Origin: Pseudomonas xionganensis
GTDB lineage: Bacteria > Pseudomonadota > Gammaproteobacteria > Pseudomonadales > Pseudomonadaceae
Assembly (NCBI RefSeq): GCF_009763245.1
Contig: NZ_WKJZ01000001.1
Span: forward strand, 1,752,472 to 1,816,471
Reading direction: 5' to 3'
DNA length: 64,000 nucleotides
Part shown: one piece after another, positions 26,375 to 37,730 of the stretch
Layout: each line of letters begins with the position of its first letter
Numbering within the stretch: the first letter of the stretch is position 1
Made by a program: the position numbers and the translations under genes
Notes under the pieces: generated by a model
What the model saw: the letters and a program-made list of their open reading frames with translations, nothing else
The model's database searches: none
Told to the model about the DNA's origin: nothing

Positions 26375-27091
26375 TCAGTCGCGGCGACCTTCTACGGTCT
26401 TGCCGTCCACCGTGCCGGCTTTCAGCATGATCTGGTATTCCTTGCCGTCCTTCTCCACCTGATGCAGGCGCACCAGCAGGTAGGCCCAGTCCTTGGCAAA
26501 CCACAGCGTGGTCTTGCGCGCACTCTGGGTCGGGTCGCGCACCCGCTCGACCTTCACGGCATCGACCATGCCCGCCTGGGTGCGCACCACTTCTTCGCCT
26601 AGTACGCGGAAGTCGTAGGTTTCGATCTCGTCGCCATCGACCACCTGATAGCTCATGCTCTGCTTGCCGGCCGCCACGTCATACTGCAGCGCCAGCTGGT
26701 AGGTGGATTTGTCCAGCAGACCACGGTTGAGGGGGAGTTTTACCTCGCTGCCGCGATCCTGGCCCAGCACCTGCTTGCTGGCCCAGTCGAAACGGTGTTC
26801 GATCTTCTTGCCCTTGCCCAGACCGCTGCGCTCATACAGATAGCTCTGCGGTACTAGGGCGCTATTTTCCAGACGCAGGGTGCTTTGCTCGGTCAGGCTG
26901 GCGACCAGCATGGACGCCTGGAAGCGCAGTTGCCACTGGCCGTCATCCAGTGCTTCGAGGTGACGTTCGGCGCTGCCACTCATAGGCAGCTGTTTCCAGT
27001 CGGCGGTATAGCTGGCGGAGAAGGGTTTCAGTTCGGTAGCCAGAGCTGGGAGGCAGATCATCGACAGTGCGAGCAATAAGGCGCGAGCCAT
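26375..27091 (-). CDS. DUF3108 exported protein
   Basis: This 238-residue protein has a signal peptide (about 1-18, ending PALA) and then a DUF3108 domain with the opening PFSASYTADWKQLPMSG and the DFRVLGEEVVRTQAGMVDAVKVERVR region. It is predicted to be periplasmic and of unknown function. It lies downstream of purN on the same strand, the usual position in Pseudomonas. Confidence 0.82.
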   Translation of the reverse strand: MARALLLALSMICLPALATELKPFSASYTADWKQLPMSGSAERHLEALDDGQWQLRFQASMLVASLTEQSTLRLENSALVPQSYLYERSGLGKGKKIEHRFDWASKQVLGQDRGSEVKLPLNRGLLDKSTYQLALQYDVAAGKQSMSYQVVDGDEIETYDFRVLGEEVVRTQAGMVDAVKVERVRDPTQSARKTTLWFAKDWAYLLVRLHQVEKDGKEYQIMLKAGTVDGKTVEGRRD

Positions 27092-27115
27092 GGTGTCTCC
27101 TGTGGGGTGGCGCAG

Positions 27116-27766
27116 CTAGGTGCGAATAAGGTGGCCGCTGCTGGGCAGGACCTGGTTGTCCAGCATGGCGCCCTGGTCGGCAAGACGCAAACGGCCTTCG
27201 GCAAACCAGCGTACTGCCAGTGGATAGATCAGGTGCTCTTGGCCGTGCACACGCTGCGCCAGGCTTTCGGCACTGTCGTCTGCCAGCACGGGCACCACAG
27301 CCTGTACGACCAGCGGGCCGCCGTCGAGTTCCTCGGTGACGAAATGTACGCTGCAGCCATGCTCGCTGTCACCGGATTCCAGGGCCCGCTGGTGGGTGTG
27401 CAGGCCCTTGTACTTGGGCAGCAGGGAAGGGTGGATATTCAGCAGGCGGCCGCTGTAATGATTGACGAAGCCGGGTGTGAGGATGCGCATAAAGCCGGCC
27501 AGTACCACCAGCTGCGGGTCAAAGGCGTCAATGGCTTCGATCAGGGCGCTGTCGAAGGCCTCGCGGCCATCGAACTGCTTGTGATCGAGCACGGCGGTGG
27601 CGATCCCGGCGTTCTGCGCCCGGGTCAGGCCGTAGGCATCGGCGCGGTTAGAAATCACCGCGGCGATGCGCGCCGGATTGCCGTTTTGGGTAATGCTGTC
27701 GATCAGCGCCTGCAGGTTGCTGCCGGAGCCGGAGATCAGCACCACCACATTGCACTGTGTTGTCAT
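27116..27766 (-). CDS. purN: phosphoribosylglycinamide formyltransferase
   Basis: This 216-residue enzyme transfers formyl from 10-formyl-THF to GAR in purine synthesis. Motifs seen are ISGSGSNLQALI at the N-terminus, NIHPSLLPKYKG with the catalytic Asn and His, and HFVTEELDGGP with the catalytic Asp. Its ATG overlaps the purM stop by 1 bp (TGATG), so the genes are coupled. Confidence 0.95.
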   Translation of the reverse strand: MTTQCNVVVLISGSGSNLQALIDSITQNGNPARIAAVISNRADAYGLTRAQNAGIATAVLDHKQFDGREAFDSALIEAIDAFDPQLVVLAGFMRILTPGFVNHYSGRLLNIHPSLLPKYKGLHTHQRALESGDSEHGCSVHFVTEELDGGPLVVQAVVPVLADDSAESLAQRVHGQEHLIYPLAVRWFAEGRLRLADQGAMLDNQVLPSSGHLIRT

Positions 27767-28824
27767 CAGTGCTGCTTCAGGTTGTTCAGCTGAACCTGGG
27801 CCGCGCCCTCGGCTGCTTCGGCGATCTGGCCAATCACCCAGGGGCTTTCGCCGCTGGCGCGCAGGTTGGCCAGGGCGATTTCGACCTGATCCTGGGCCAC
27901 GCAGATCACCATGCCGACGCCGCAGTTCAGCACGCGGTGCATCTCGTGCTCGTCGACGTTGCCCTTCTCCTGCAGCCAGTCGAATACGGCCGGGCGGATC
28001 CAGCTGGCCACATCGACCACGGCCTGGGCGCCTTTGGGCAGCACGCGCGGGATGTTGTCCAGCAGACCGCCGCCAGTGATATGGGCCATGGCCTTGACCG
28101 CACCGGTGTCCTTGATCAGCTTGAGCAGCGGCTTGACGTAGATGCGCGTCGGCGCCATCAGCAGGTCGGTCAGCGGCTGGCCGTTCAGCTGGGTGGTTTC
28201 GATATCGGCGCCGGACACTTCGATGATCTTGCGGATCAGCGAGTAGCCGTTGGAGTGCGGGCCGGAGGACGGCAGGGCAATCAGCGCGTCGCCGGTGGCA
28301 ACCTTGGAGCCGTCGATGATTTCGGCCTTTTCCACAACACCGACGCAGAAGCCGGCCAGATCGTAGTCTTCGCCTTCATACATGCCCGGCATCTCGGCGG
28401 TTTCACCGCCAACCAGGGAGCAGCCCGCCAGTTCGCAGCCGGCGCCAATGCCGGTGACCACGGTGGCGGCCACGTCGACATTGAGCTTGCCGGTGGCGTA
28501 GTAGTCGAGGAAGAACAGCGGCTCGGCGCCGCAGACCACCAGGTCGTTGACGCACATGGCGACCAGATCCTGGCCGATGCTGTCGTGCTTGTTCAGGTTC
28601 AGTGCCAGGCGCAGCTTGGTGCCCACGCCATCGGTGCCGGACACCAGTACCGGCTGCTTGTAGCCGGCCGGGATCTCGCACAGGGCGCCGAAACCGCCCA
28701 GCCCACCCATGACTTCCGGACGCGCGGTGCGCTTGGCCACGCCCTTGATGCGTTCGACCAGGGCTTCGCCCGCGTCGATATCTACACCTGCGTCCTTGTA
28801 GCTGATGGAGGGTTGCTTGCTCAT
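27766..28824 (-). CDS. purM: phosphoribosylformylglycinamidine cyclo-ligase (AIR synthetase)
   Basis: This 352-residue enzyme closes the imidazole ring in purine synthesis. The N-terminal [20 protein letters not shown], the ATP-binding GTDGVGTKL and the [11 protein letters not shown] motifs are canonical. It is the first gene of the purMN unit and divergent from the DUF2066 gene, with a 197-bp spacer in which no specific operator was recognised. Confidence 0.95.
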   Translation of the reverse strand: MSKQPSISYKDAGVDIDAGEALVERIKGVAKRTARPEVMGGLGGFGALCEIPAGYKQPVLVSGTDGVGTKLRLALNLNKHDSIGQDLVAMCVNDLVVCGAEPLFFLDYYATGKLNVDVAATVVTGIGAGCELAGCSLVGGETAEMPGMYEGEDYDLAGFCVGVVEKAEIIDGSKVATGDALIALPSSGPHSNGYSLIRKIIEVSGADIETTQLNGQPLTDLLMAPTRIYVKPLLKLIKDTGAVKAMAHITGGGLLDNIPRVLPKGAQAVVDVASWIRPAVFDWLQEKGNVDEHEMHRVLNCGVGMVICVAQDQVEIALANLRASGESPWVIGQIAEAAEGAAQVQLNNLKQH

Positions 28825-29021
28825 AGATCCAGGCCTTTAAGGGGGAATTCGAATAGACACCGACCCGTGCCGGGCAGTGTGCGAAGGCGCGCGATTTTAT
28901 CAGGCTTGCCGGGCAGCGGCCAGCCGCGCGCGGCGATGGTTGCGAGCATGCAGGCGGCTGTTTAAGGTAGGAGCCTTCCCGTCTGGCTCCAGAGCCAGTC
29001 TCCGTCCGTCGAGAACCTTCC

Positions 29022-30065
29022 ATGCGTGTGACCCTTCGCTTGTTGCTTGCCAGTTTGCCCCTGTTTGGCCTGCCCGCCTGGGCGGCGCCCGTGACCGATC
29101 TGTACGAGGTGCGCGAGGCCGTTGAGAGCCAGCAGCCGGAGGCTCGCGATGCTGCTCTGGTGCGTGCCCTGGACACCCTGGTGCTGCGCCTGACCGGCAG
29201 CAATGAGGCGCTGAGCAATCCGGCTGTGGCCGAACTGCGTAAGGACCCCAAGCAGATCATCAGTCAGTACGGCTATGAAGGTGAGCGTCTGTTGGTGGAG
29301 TTTGATCCACTCAGTACCGAACGCAGCCTGCGCCAGGGCGGGCTGGCGCTATGGGGTGCCAATCGCCCGGCCATTCTGGTCTGGTGGTTGAGTGAGAGTA
29401 TCGAAGGCAGCAGCCTGCTGGGCGATGGCCAGGCCATTGCCGCGCCGCTGCGTGAGGCTGGGCAATACCGTGGTTTGCCGCTGCGCCTGCCGCTGGCCGA
29501 TCTCAGCGAGCAGTTGCTGGCCAACTCGGAAAACCTTGGCGCCGATCAGCCCAAGGCCCTGCAGGAGGCCTCCGAGCGTTATGCCGCGGACGCCTTGCTG
29601 GCGGTTCAGGCCCGGGAAGCAGACGGCCAGTGGCAGGCGCAGTGGCGGTTATGGCTGGGCGAAACCCGTGAGCAGGGCAAGACCGCGGCGGAGGATCAGG
29701 CGAGTCTGGCCGATGCCGTGCTGCTGGCCGTGAGTCAACGCCTGGCGCCGCGCTTTATCGTGGCCCCGGGGGCTGCGAGCACGCTGACCCTGGAAGTACA
29801 GGGCACTGATCTGGGCCGTTATGCCGAACTGCAGCGCCTGCTCGAACCCTTCGCCGCACAACTGCTCAAGGTCGAAGGAGATCGTCTGACCTTTGCCCTC
29901 AATGCCAGTGCCGAGCAGTTGCGTGCTCAGCTGGCTCTGGCCCGCTTGCAGGAGGTCGTGGGCGAAACCCCGGTGGATGCCAGTGCGCCGCTGGTGGAAG
30001 GGGCAGAGCCAGCTGAGGCGCCGCGTATTGTGCCGCGGGACAATATATTGCGGTTTCGCTGGTAG
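29022..30065 (+). CDS. DUF2066 exported protein
   Basis: The 347-residue protein has a signal peptide (MRVTLRLLLASLPLFG... to about residue 21) followed by a DUF2066 domain: TDLYEVREAVESQ near the N-terminus and LVEFDPLSTERSLRQGGLALWG around residues 90-110. It is predicted periplasmic, with unknown function. It is conserved next to purM and the AI-2E-type permease in Pseudomonas. A terminator follows at 30088. Confidence 0.82.
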   Translation: MRVTLRLLLASLPLFGLPAWAAPVTDLYEVREAVESQQPEARDAALVRALDTLVLRLTGSNEALSNPAVAELRKDPKQIISQYGYEGERLLVEFDPLSTERSLRQGGLALWGANRPAILVWWLSESIEGSSLLGDGQAIAAPLREAGQYRGLPLRLPLADLSEQLLANSENLGADQPKALQEASERYAADALLAVQAREADGQWQAQWRLWLGETREQGKTAAEDQASLADAVLLAVSQRLAPRFIVAPGAASTLTLEVQGTDLGRYAELQRLLEPFAAQLLKVEGDRLTFALNASAEQLRAQLALARLQEVVGETPVDASAPLVEGAEPAEAPRIVPRDNILRFRW

Positions 30066-30087
30066 ACTGCCGGCCAATTGAGTGAAG

Positions 30088-30114
30088 ACCGCTGCCTCTG
30101 TGCAGCGGTTTTTT
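30088..30114 (+). terminator. rho-independent terminator after the DUF2066 gene
   Basis: The stem ACCGCTGC / GCAGCGGT with a 6-nt loop is followed by a run of T, about 22 bp after the stop codon. Confidence 0.85.
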
Positions 30115-30174
30115 ATGGCGCTGTGCACACGCTCGTCGGGGTCAGTGATCACGGCTGAGGGAGCAGCTCTGTTC

Positions 30175-30231
30175 GTAGGGTGCGCTGTGCGCACCTGCTG
30201 CGTTTGGGGCGGTGCGCACGGCGCACCCTAC
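30175..30231. repeat. long intergenic palindrome
   Basis: About 20-bp arms (GTAGGGTGCGCTGTGCGCACC-type left arm, complementary right arm ending GCGCACCCTAC) enclose a 15-nt loop. This GTAGGGTGCGC repeat family is frequent in Pseudomonas intergenic DNA. No terminator T-run follows. Confidence 0.65.
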
Positions 30232-30323
30232 TGGAAGGGACCTGGCCCGAGTCGTCAGGCAGCAACTGATTGGCGCAGCGTTTTTATCGAGCGGCGATTT
30301 CCATGGAAGAACGGAGGGTAAAC

Positions 30324-31415
30324 ATGATGGCGTCCTATCGTTGGTTATGGCTGGTGGCCCTGGTGTTGCTGGGGTGGCTGGTTTATGCCCTGCAGCCGAT
30401 TCTGTCGCCCTTTCTGATCGGTGTGCTGCTGGCCTACCTGGGCGATCCGCTGGTCGATCGCCTGGAGCGATACAAGCTCTCGCGCACCTGGGGTGTGGTG
30501 GTGGTGTTTGCCATAATCAGCCTGCTTCTTGTGCTGATGCTGCTGGTGTTGCTGCCCATGCTGGGCAAGCAGATGGTGCGCCTGTATGAAATGGCGCCGC
30601 AGATGCTCGACTGGCTGCAGTTGCAGGCCTTGCCCTGGATTCAGCTCAAGCTTGGCCTGAGTGAAGGGTTCTGGCGTTTCGATCAGCTCAAGGCGGCGTT
30701 TTCCGGCCAGCTGGGCAAGACCACCGATATTGTCGGTCTGGTGCTGAGCAAGGCCACCAGCTCCGGTCTGGCGTTGCTGGCCTGGCTGGCCAACCTGCTG
30801 CTGATTCCGGTGGTGAGCTTCTACCTGATGCGCGACTGGGACCTGCTGATGGCCAGGGTGCGGGCGCTGCTGCCGCGCAGCCGCGAGGGCCTGGTGGTGA
30901 AGCTGTCCGGCGAGTGCCATGAGGTGTTGGGCGCTTTCCTGCGCGGGCAGTTGCTGGTAATGCTGGCGCTGGGCCTGATGTATTCCACCGGGCTGATGCT
31001 GGTGGGGCTGGAGCTGGGGTTATTGATCGGCATCCTCGCCGGGCTGGCCAGTATCGTGCCGTATCTGGGGGTTGTCGTCGGCGTGGGTGCGGCCATGACG
31101 GCGGGCCTCTTTCAGTTCGGCCTGGAGCCTTTCCCGTTGCTGGCTATTGCCGCCGTGTTCACCGTCGGCCAGTTGCTCGAAGGCATGCTGCTGACCCCGT
31201 TGCTGGTGGGGGACCGTATTGGTCTGCATCCGGTGGCGGTGATCTTCGCCATCATGGCGGGTGGTCAGTTGTTCGGCTTTACTGGCGTGTTGCTGGCTCT
31301 GCCGGTCGCCGCCGTGATCATGGTTTTGCTGCGCCATGCCCATGATTTCTATAAACTTTCCGATCTTTACGGTGAGTCGAAGGGCGATTCCGCGGAGCCG
31401 CCGAACCCTGAATGA
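30324..31415 (+). CDS. AI-2E/UPF0118-family transporter
   Basis: This 363-residue polytopic membrane protein has about seven to eight hydrophobic spans. The N-terminal FLIGVLLAYLGDPLVDRLE and C-terminal LVGDRIGLHPVAVIFAIMAGGQLFGFTGVLLALP motifs are those of the PerM/TqsA superfamily. GGAGG lies 6 bp before ATG 30324, which decides the start among several in-frame ATGs. The substrate is unknown, as family members include AI-2 exporters and ion antiporters. It overlaps hda by 4 bp. Confidence 0.87.
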   Translation: MMASYRWLWLVALVLLGWLVYALQPILSPFLIGVLLAYLGDPLVDRLERYKLSRTWGVVVVFAIISLLLVLMLLVLLPMLGKQMVRLYEMAPQMLDWLQLQALPWIQLKLGLSEGFWRFDQLKAAFSGQLGKTTDIVGLVLSKATSSGLALLAWLANLLLIPVVSFYLMRDWDLLMARVRALLPRSREGLVVKLSGECHEVLGAFLRGQLLVMLALGLMYSTGLMLVGLELGLLIGILAGLASIVPYLGVVVGVGAAMTAGLFQFGLEPFPLLAIAAVFTVGQLLEGMLLTPLLVGDRIGLHPVAVIFAIMAGGQLFGFTGVLLALPVAAVIMVLLRHAHDFYKLSDLYGESKGDSAEPPNPE

Positions 31416-32116
31416 AACCTATCCAGCTGCCTCTTGGGGTGCGTCTGCGTGATGACGCCACCTTTGCCAACTACTACCCCGGCGCCAATGCCGCGGCCCT
31501 TGGTTATGTCGAACGCTTGTGCGAGGCGGATGCCGGGTGGACGGAAAGCCTGATCTACCTATGGGGCGGCGCGGGCGTCGGCCGCAGCCATCTGCTGCAG
31601 GCGGCCTGTCTGCGTTTCGAGCAGCGCGGCGAGCAGGCGGTCTATCTGCCCCTGGCCGAACTGGCGGATTACGGCCCTGAACTGCTGGACAACCTGGAAC
31701 AGTGTGAGCTGGTCTGTCTGGATGATCTGCAGGCGGTGGCTGGGCGGGCGGACTGGGAAGAGGCGCTGTTTCATCTATTCAATCGCCTGCGCGATGCGGG
31801 CCGGCGCCTGTTGCTGGCGGCTGACACGGCGCCGCGGGAGCTGCCCATCCAACTGGCGGATCTGCAGTCGCGCCTGACCCTGGCACTGGTCTTTCAGCTG
31901 CTGTCGCTGTCCGACGAGGACAAGCTGCGCGCCTTGCAGCTGCGTGCCTCGCGCCGTGGCCTGCAGCTGAGCGATGAGGTGGGACGTTTTATCCTGACCC
32001 GGGGTGAGCGCAGCATGAGCGCCCTGTTCGAGCTGCTAGAACGTCTGGATCAGGCCTCACTGCAGGCCCAGCGCAAGCTGACCATTCCCTTTCTTAAAGA
32101 AACCCTGGGCTGGTAA
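31412..32116 (+). CDS. hda: DnaA regulatory inactivator Hda
   Basis: This 234-residue AAA+ protein, with the DNA clamp, stimulates DnaA-ATP hydrolysis after initiation. The N-terminal IQLPLGV resembles the clamp-binding motif. The P-loop reads GGAGVGRSHLLQA, with Arg in place of the usual Lys as is typical of Hda, and VCLDDLQAV is the Walker B. Its ATG overlaps the permease stop (ATGA). Confidence 0.92.
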   Translation: MKPIQLPLGVRLRDDATFANYYPGANAAALGYVERLCEADAGWTESLIYLWGGAGVGRSHLLQAACLRFEQRGEQAVYLPLAELADYGPELLDNLEQCELVCLDDLQAVAGRADWEEALFHLFNRLRDAGRRLLLAADTAPRELPIQLADLQSRLTLALVFQLLSLSDEDKLRALQLRASRRGLQLSDEVGRFILTRGERSMSALFELLERLDQASLQAQRKLTIPFLKETLGW

Positions 32117-32170
32117 CTCCAGCCTCAAGCTGCAAGCCATAGGCGGCAGGTTAGGCTGATTCGCTTGCAG

Positions 32171-33526
<1,356 letters not shown>

Positions 33527-33638
33527 GGTGTGGGTCGCCTGTGCGAGGTGATGGCGGCTATTCTAACCGCGAATGGTATCGATACCTGAATGGAAGTACG
33601 GGGAGGTGGCAGATGCCAATCCATCCTAAGGAGCAGGA

Positions 33639-34862
33639 ATGCATCAGCGCGTCAGCACGTTTATTGGCTTTTGGCAGTTTCTCTTTCGCCGCTTTATCGA
33701 TAACCGTGGAGCCAACACGGCGGCGGCACTGACCTACACCACGCTGTTCGCGGTGGTGCCGATGATGACCGTGACCTTCTCCATGCTGTCCGCCATTCCG
33801 GCGTTTCAGGGCACTGGCGAACAGGTGCAGAGCTTTATCTTTCGTAACTTCGTGCCTTCGGCAGGGGAAACCCTGCAGCAGTATCTGAGTGGTTTCACCG
33901 AACAGGCCCGCCAGTTGACCTGGATCGGGGTGGTGGTGCTGGCGGCGACGGCCTTCTGGATGCTGGTCACCATTGAAAAGGCCTTCAATACCATCTGGCG
34001 GGTGCGTCAGCCGCGTCGTGGCGTATCAAGCTTTTTGCTGTACTGGGCGATTCTCAGCCTGGGCCCGATTCTTTTGGGTGGCGGTTTTGCCATCAGCACC
34101 TATATCACCTCGCTGTCGCTGATTTCCGGCCCGGATGCCCTGCTCGGGATCAAGACCCTGCTCACGTTAATGCCGCTGCTGTTCAGTGTGGCGGCCTTTA
34201 CCCTGCTTTATGCCACGGTACCCAATGCCCAAGTGCCGCTTAAGCATGCCTGGCTGGGCGGGTTGTTTGCGGCGGTGTTGTTTGAAGTGGCGAAAATGCT
34301 GTTTGGCCTTTATGTGCAGCTGTTTCCCAGCTATCAGCTGGTGTATGGCGCTTTCGCCACTGTCCCTCTGTTTTTGCTGTGGATTTATCTGTCCTGGCTG
34401 ATCGTGCTGTTTGGCGCCGAGCTGGCGTGCAACCTGGGTTCTTCCCAGCAATGGCGCGCCCGTGCGGTGCCGCCGCTGCTGACCGTCTTGGGGATTCTGC
34501 GGATTTTCTACGACTATCAGCAAAGGGGGCGCAAGGTGCGCCTCAAGGATGTGCAGCGTCACGGTTGGCCGTTGGCCGACTACGAGTGGGAAGACATGCT
34601 GGCGTTTCTTGAGCGCCAGCAGCTGGTGGCGCCCTGTGGTGCCGGGGGCTGGGTGTTGTGCCGCGATCTGCAGCATTACACCGTGCAGCAGCTGCTGCTT
34701 GCCAGTCCCTGGCCCTTGCCGGGCCTTGAGCAGTTGCCTGGGGCTTTCGATGAGCCCTGGTATCCGGCTTTACAGGCGAGTCTGGCGACCCTGCACGAGC
34801 AACAGCAACTGCTGTTTTCCCAGAGTCTGGCCAGCTGGTTGCGGCCTGAACAGGCTGAGTGA
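33639..34862 (+). CDS. YihY-family inner membrane protein
   Basis: This 407-residue protein has a six-span YihY/virulence factor BrkB-type membrane domain (residues 30-275), with [21 protein letters not shown] and [19 protein letters not shown] soluble C-terminal extension (about 285-407) has a winged-helix-like appearance. AAGGAGCAGGA precedes ATG 33639. The old annotation as ribonuclease BN is not supported for this family, and the function is unknown. Confidence 0.85.
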   Translation: MHQRVSTFIGFWQFLFRRFIDNRGANTAAALTYTTLFAVVPMMTVTFSMLSAIPAFQGTGEQVQSFIFRNFVPSAGETLQQYLSGFTEQARQLTWIGVVVLAATAFWMLVTIEKAFNTIWRVRQPRRGVSSFLLYWAILSLGPILLGGGFAISTYITSLSLISGPDALLGIKTLLTLMPLLFSVAAFTLLYATVPNAQVPLKHAWLGGLFAAVLFEVAKMLFGLYVQLFPSYQLVYGAFATVPLFLLWIYLSWLIVLFGAELACNLGSSQQWRARAVPPLLTVLGILRIFYDYQQRGRKVRLKDVQRHGWPLADYEWEDMLAFLERQQLVAPCGAGGWVLCRDLQHYTVQQLLLASPWPLPGLEQLPGAFDEPWYPALQASLATLHEQQQLLFSQSLASWLRPEQAE

Positions 34863-35025
34863 CAAAAAGCGTCAGTTTGCGGCGCGCTCTTGAGGGCGCT
34901 TGTGCCAATAGCCAAGGCATAGCCGCTGTAGTGGGGATCAGGAGGCTGGCACGCTTCTGGCAATCTGTTCGTCAGGTTGCAGTCGTTTTGCCAGCATGGC
35001 ACGGATCGGCACAGAGAGAAGGCTT

Positions 35026-35244
35026 ATGACAGCCAGCAAAGGCAAGGTGATTTATCTGCATCAGCGCGATCCGCTGGAGGCGCTTGAGCGTCTGAACCGG
35101 ATTACCGGCCTGCACTTCAGTTGCTGGCCACAGTCACTGTGCAGCGACCAGGAACGCGTGCCGCAGCCTTCCCTGGAACCCACTGCTGGTGCGGATAACC
35201 TGCCTGCGGCGTCTCAGGGTTCCACTGAGGTGTTGTCAGGCTAA
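35026..35244 (+). CDS. small conserved hypothetical protein
   Basis: This 72-residue soluble protein has a basic start (MTASKGKVIYLHQRDPLEAL) followed by ERLNRITGLHF and a low-complexity tail. A GAGAGAAGG ribosome-binding site precedes ATG 35026, and the earlier in-frame ATG lacks one. A gene of similar size occupies this place in other Pseudomonas. No domain is recognised. Confidence 0.62.
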   Translation: MTASKGKVIYLHQRDPLEALERLNRITGLHFSCWPQSLCSDQERVPQPSLEPTAGADNLPAASQGSTEVLSG

Positions 35245-35247
35245 ATG

Positions 35248-35272
35248 CAAAACCCCGCGTCGATGCGCGGGG
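35248..35272 (-). terminator. terminator of the 35684 gene
   Basis: On the minus strand a CCCCGCG / CGCGGGG stem with a 6-nt loop is followed by TTTTG, about 20 bp after the stop of the leftward gene. Confidence 0.7.
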
Positions 35273-35291
35273 CTGTGGGATTGTCGTGGGA

Positions 35292-35684
35292 TTAGGCGCT
35301 GGCTTGGCGTGGTGCGTTCTGCGCCATTTCCACGGCCTGCACGAATAATTCCTCCACCACCAGTGCCGATGCCGGTACCGCCGAGCGCAGGCGCACCTGC
35401 ATCTCTTCGATCTTCTGTCTGACCGGCATGCGGGCGATGCCGGACAGCAGAATCTTGCCATGTGCATTGACCTTGCCATGGTCGATCATGACTTCGCGAC
35501 GCTTGTCGCCATCGCGATAGCTGACCAGCAACGAAACCGGCAGATTGGCCAGGCCCGGGAGTTGCAGCCAGGTGGCGACATTGAACTCGGCTACCCGCCC
35601 TTCATAGGTGCTCAGTTGCAGGCGTGCGTTATTGATGATGGCCGAGGGGACGGAGCCAACCAGCTTGTCTTGGGCTTGGGTCAT
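35292..35684 (-). CDS. conserved hypothetical protein
   Basis: This 130-residue soluble protein has no signal peptide. It begins MTQAQDKLVGSVPSAIINNARL and contains the charged segment SYRDGDKRREVMIDHGKVNAHGKILLSG. ATG 35684 is preferred because an upstream extension has no ribosome-binding site and runs into the PilZ-like gene. A functional link to that gene on the same strand is possible but not shown. I do not recognise a family. Confidence 0.6.
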   Translation of the reverse strand: MTQAQDKLVGSVPSAIINNARLQLSTYEGRVAEFNVATWLQLPGLANLPVSLLVSYRDGDKRREVMIDHGKVNAHGKILLSGIARMPVRQKIEEMQVRLRSAVPASALVVEELFVQAVEMAQNAPRQASA

Positions 35685-35809
35685 GGTGAGGGTTCCCGGC
35701 AGAGAGCAAATGACATTCAGTGCACTGCGGGAAATTATAAGAGCCGGCACAGCCTTGAAACTGTGCGCTCTGCCGGCGTAAGGCGTGATTTGTCTCGCAG
35801 TTTCAGCGA

Positions 35810-37216
35810 TCAGGCCAGGCGTAGCGGGTAACGACTGACGGCCGGACTGCAGAGGTTGCTGGCGGGCAGCATCAGGGCGGTTTGATTGAGGGTGTTGACC
35901 AGTTGCAGCCAGAGGTTCTCCCCGCTGCTGAATTGCTCGTTGCCGAGCCACAGGCCGTGATGCCAGCCGCTGCCGGGTGCGGGTGTGCTTTGCAGCACGG
36001 CCGGGTGAGGTTGTGAGCTGGGGGTTCGGCGCAACCAGACTGGCCGTGGCAGGCCTTTGAGATAACGCAGGCCCAGATGCAGGCCCTGTTCATTGCTATG
36101 GCGCCAGCGGATCAGGGCCAAAGTGGGGGTTTCGCTGCCGGTCAGCAATAACAGCAACTGGCCAATCGGCAGCTGCGTGCCGCTGTCCGGGTTACACAGC
36201 AGGCGGGCGCCGCCGGGACTGGCATCGAGTATCTGGGCGCTGGTCTGGCTGGGGCGTTGCTCCAGCAACTGCGCATGGATGGCGCCGATGCCTACCACCA
36301 GCCGGCATTCACGGCTGTACTCGGTGCGTTCATGGCGGCGCTGTTGGCGTCCTTGCCAATGCCGGCTCGCTTGCTCCAGCAGGTGCCGCTGGGCCTGGCT
36401 CTGCAGGGGTGAGGGGTCTAGCACCGCCACCAGCAGGGCGCCCAACTCAAGGCGGCGCAGATGGGTTGGACTGTCAATCTGCTGGCCATGGTTCAGGCAA
36501 GGTTGCGCAGCGCTCAGGTCAATGATTGTTCCTTCAGCGTCATCCTCTTCGTCCCAGGGTTGCAGTCGGACCAGTTCGGCCAGGGGCGAGAGGGCGCTGA
36601 AGAGTTGCAGGCATTCACCTTCGGCCAGATGGAAGGGATTGCTTTGGGCCACCAGCAGCATCTGTTGGTAAAGACCGCGCAGGGTGTTGGCCGGTTGTGG
36701 CTGAAAGGCGGCCGCGACGGGTTCATCCAGGCATTGCTGCTGCTCGCCGATCCAGTACAGCAGGTGGCTGTCGCGCCACAGGCCGGACTCGGGTTCACGA
36801 TACAGCTGGTAGTGACGCAGCAGGCTCTGGGCAAGAAAATACTGGGCCATATACAGGCCCCAGGCCAGGTGCGGGCGTGAGGGTTGCCGGCCCTGCAGCA
36901 TCTGCAGCAACAGGCGTTTAAAGCCGATGGCCAGTTCATCGCAGAGGCGAACAAACAGACTGGGTGGCGCTTGCGTGCCCTGAAAGGCATTGGCGTAGTG
37001 GCGGTATTCCTCGCTGAAGCTTTGCAGGGCCCGCTGCCTTTCGAGTAAGGTCGTGGCGCTGCGGTTGAGGCGAAACAGCAGGCTCAGAACCTGTTGCAGG
37101 CCATTGCTCAGGGTTTCTTGGCGGGCCTGGCCGAGTGCCTGATTGAGTTCGGCAAGAGGCAGGGCTGCTTCGTCAAGCAGATCCGGTACTTCCAGACACA
37201 AGGCATCTAGGGTCAT
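35810..37216 (-). CDS. PilZ-like domain protein with long helical N-terminal region
   Basis: The protein has 468 residues. Residues 1-290 are helical and of no recognised family. From about 295 there is a PilZ-like domain: basic RRHERTEYSREC at its start and the DASPGGARL motif (the [DN]xSxxG position), both parts of c-di-GMP binding in true PilZ domains. It lies alone, divergent from the TlpA-like gene by 30 bp. C-di-GMP binding is plausible but unproven. Confidence 0.7.
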   Translation of the reverse strand: MTLDALCLEVPDLLDEAALPLAELNQALGQARQETLSNGLQQVLSLLFRLNRSATTLLERQRALQSFSEEYRHYANAFQGTQAPPSLFVRLCDELAIGFKRLLLQMLQGRQPSRPHLAWGLYMAQYFLAQSLLRHYQLYREPESGLWRDSHLLYWIGEQQQCLDEPVAAAFQPQPANTLRGLYQQMLLVAQSNPFHLAEGECLQLFSALSPLAELVRLQPWDEEDDAEGTIIDLSAAQPCLNHGQQIDSPTHLRRLELGALLVAVLDPSPLQSQAQRHLLEQASRHWQGRQQRRHERTEYSRECRLVVGIGAIHAQLLEQRPSQTSAQILDASPGGARLLCNPDSGTQLPIGQLLLLLTGSETPTLALIRWRHSNEQGLHLGLRYLKGLPRPVWLRRTPSSQPHPAVLQSTPAPGSGWHHGLWLGNEQFSSGENLWLQLVNTLNQTALMLPASNLCSPAVSRYPLRLA

Positions 37217-37246
37217 ATCAACCTTGGTTTATCGAGGAGCGGGTGC

Positions 37247-37726
37247 ATGGGCAAGCAGTTCCAAACAGTCATGCAAATGGTTGCCGTTATAAGCATGGCG
37301 CTGATTCTCGGGGCCTGTGGCGAGGATCTGGGTGTTGATCAGCATGGACGAAAGGTAGCGGTTGCCGGCCCGGAAGGCCAGTGGCTGGTGATCAATTACT
37401 GGGCTCAGTGGTGCGCGCCCTGTCGCAGCGAAATTCCCGAACTCAATGGTCTTGAACAGCGCTTCGAGGATGGCAGTGTGCGGGTGCTGGGGGTCAACTT
37501 CGATGGTTTGCAGGGTGAGAAACTCAGCCAGGCCGTCGAGGAGATGGGCATTCGCTTTACCGTGCTGGCGCAGGACCCGGCTGCGCGCTTCGGTTTGCCG
37601 GTCACCGAAGTACTGCCGGTCACCTATCTGATCGATGACCAGGGGCGTATGCGTGAGCGCTTGTTGGGGGAGCAGACCGCCGAGGCCCTGATTGCCCGCA
37701 TCAGCGCATTGCGCAAGGAGGGCTGA
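37247..37726 (+). CDS. TlpA-like thioredoxin-fold lipoprotein
   Basis: The 159-residue protein has a lipobox ILGAC with Cys24, and then a TlpA-type redoxin with active site WCAPC (Cys56, Cys59) and cis-Pro in VLPVTYL. It would sit in the periplasmic face of a membrane and reduce or shuffle disulfides. It is followed after 4 bp by the acylphosphatase gene, whose ribosome-binding site lies at its 3' end. Confidence 0.87.
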   Translation: MGKQFQTVMQMVAVISMALILGACGEDLGVDQHGRKVAVAGPEGQWLVINYWAQWCAPCRSEIPELNGLEQRFEDGSVRVLGVNFDGLQGEKLSQAVEEMGIRFTVLAQDPAARFGLPVTEVLPVTYLIDDQGRMRERLLGEQTAEALIARISALRKEG

Positions 37727-37730
37727 GGGC

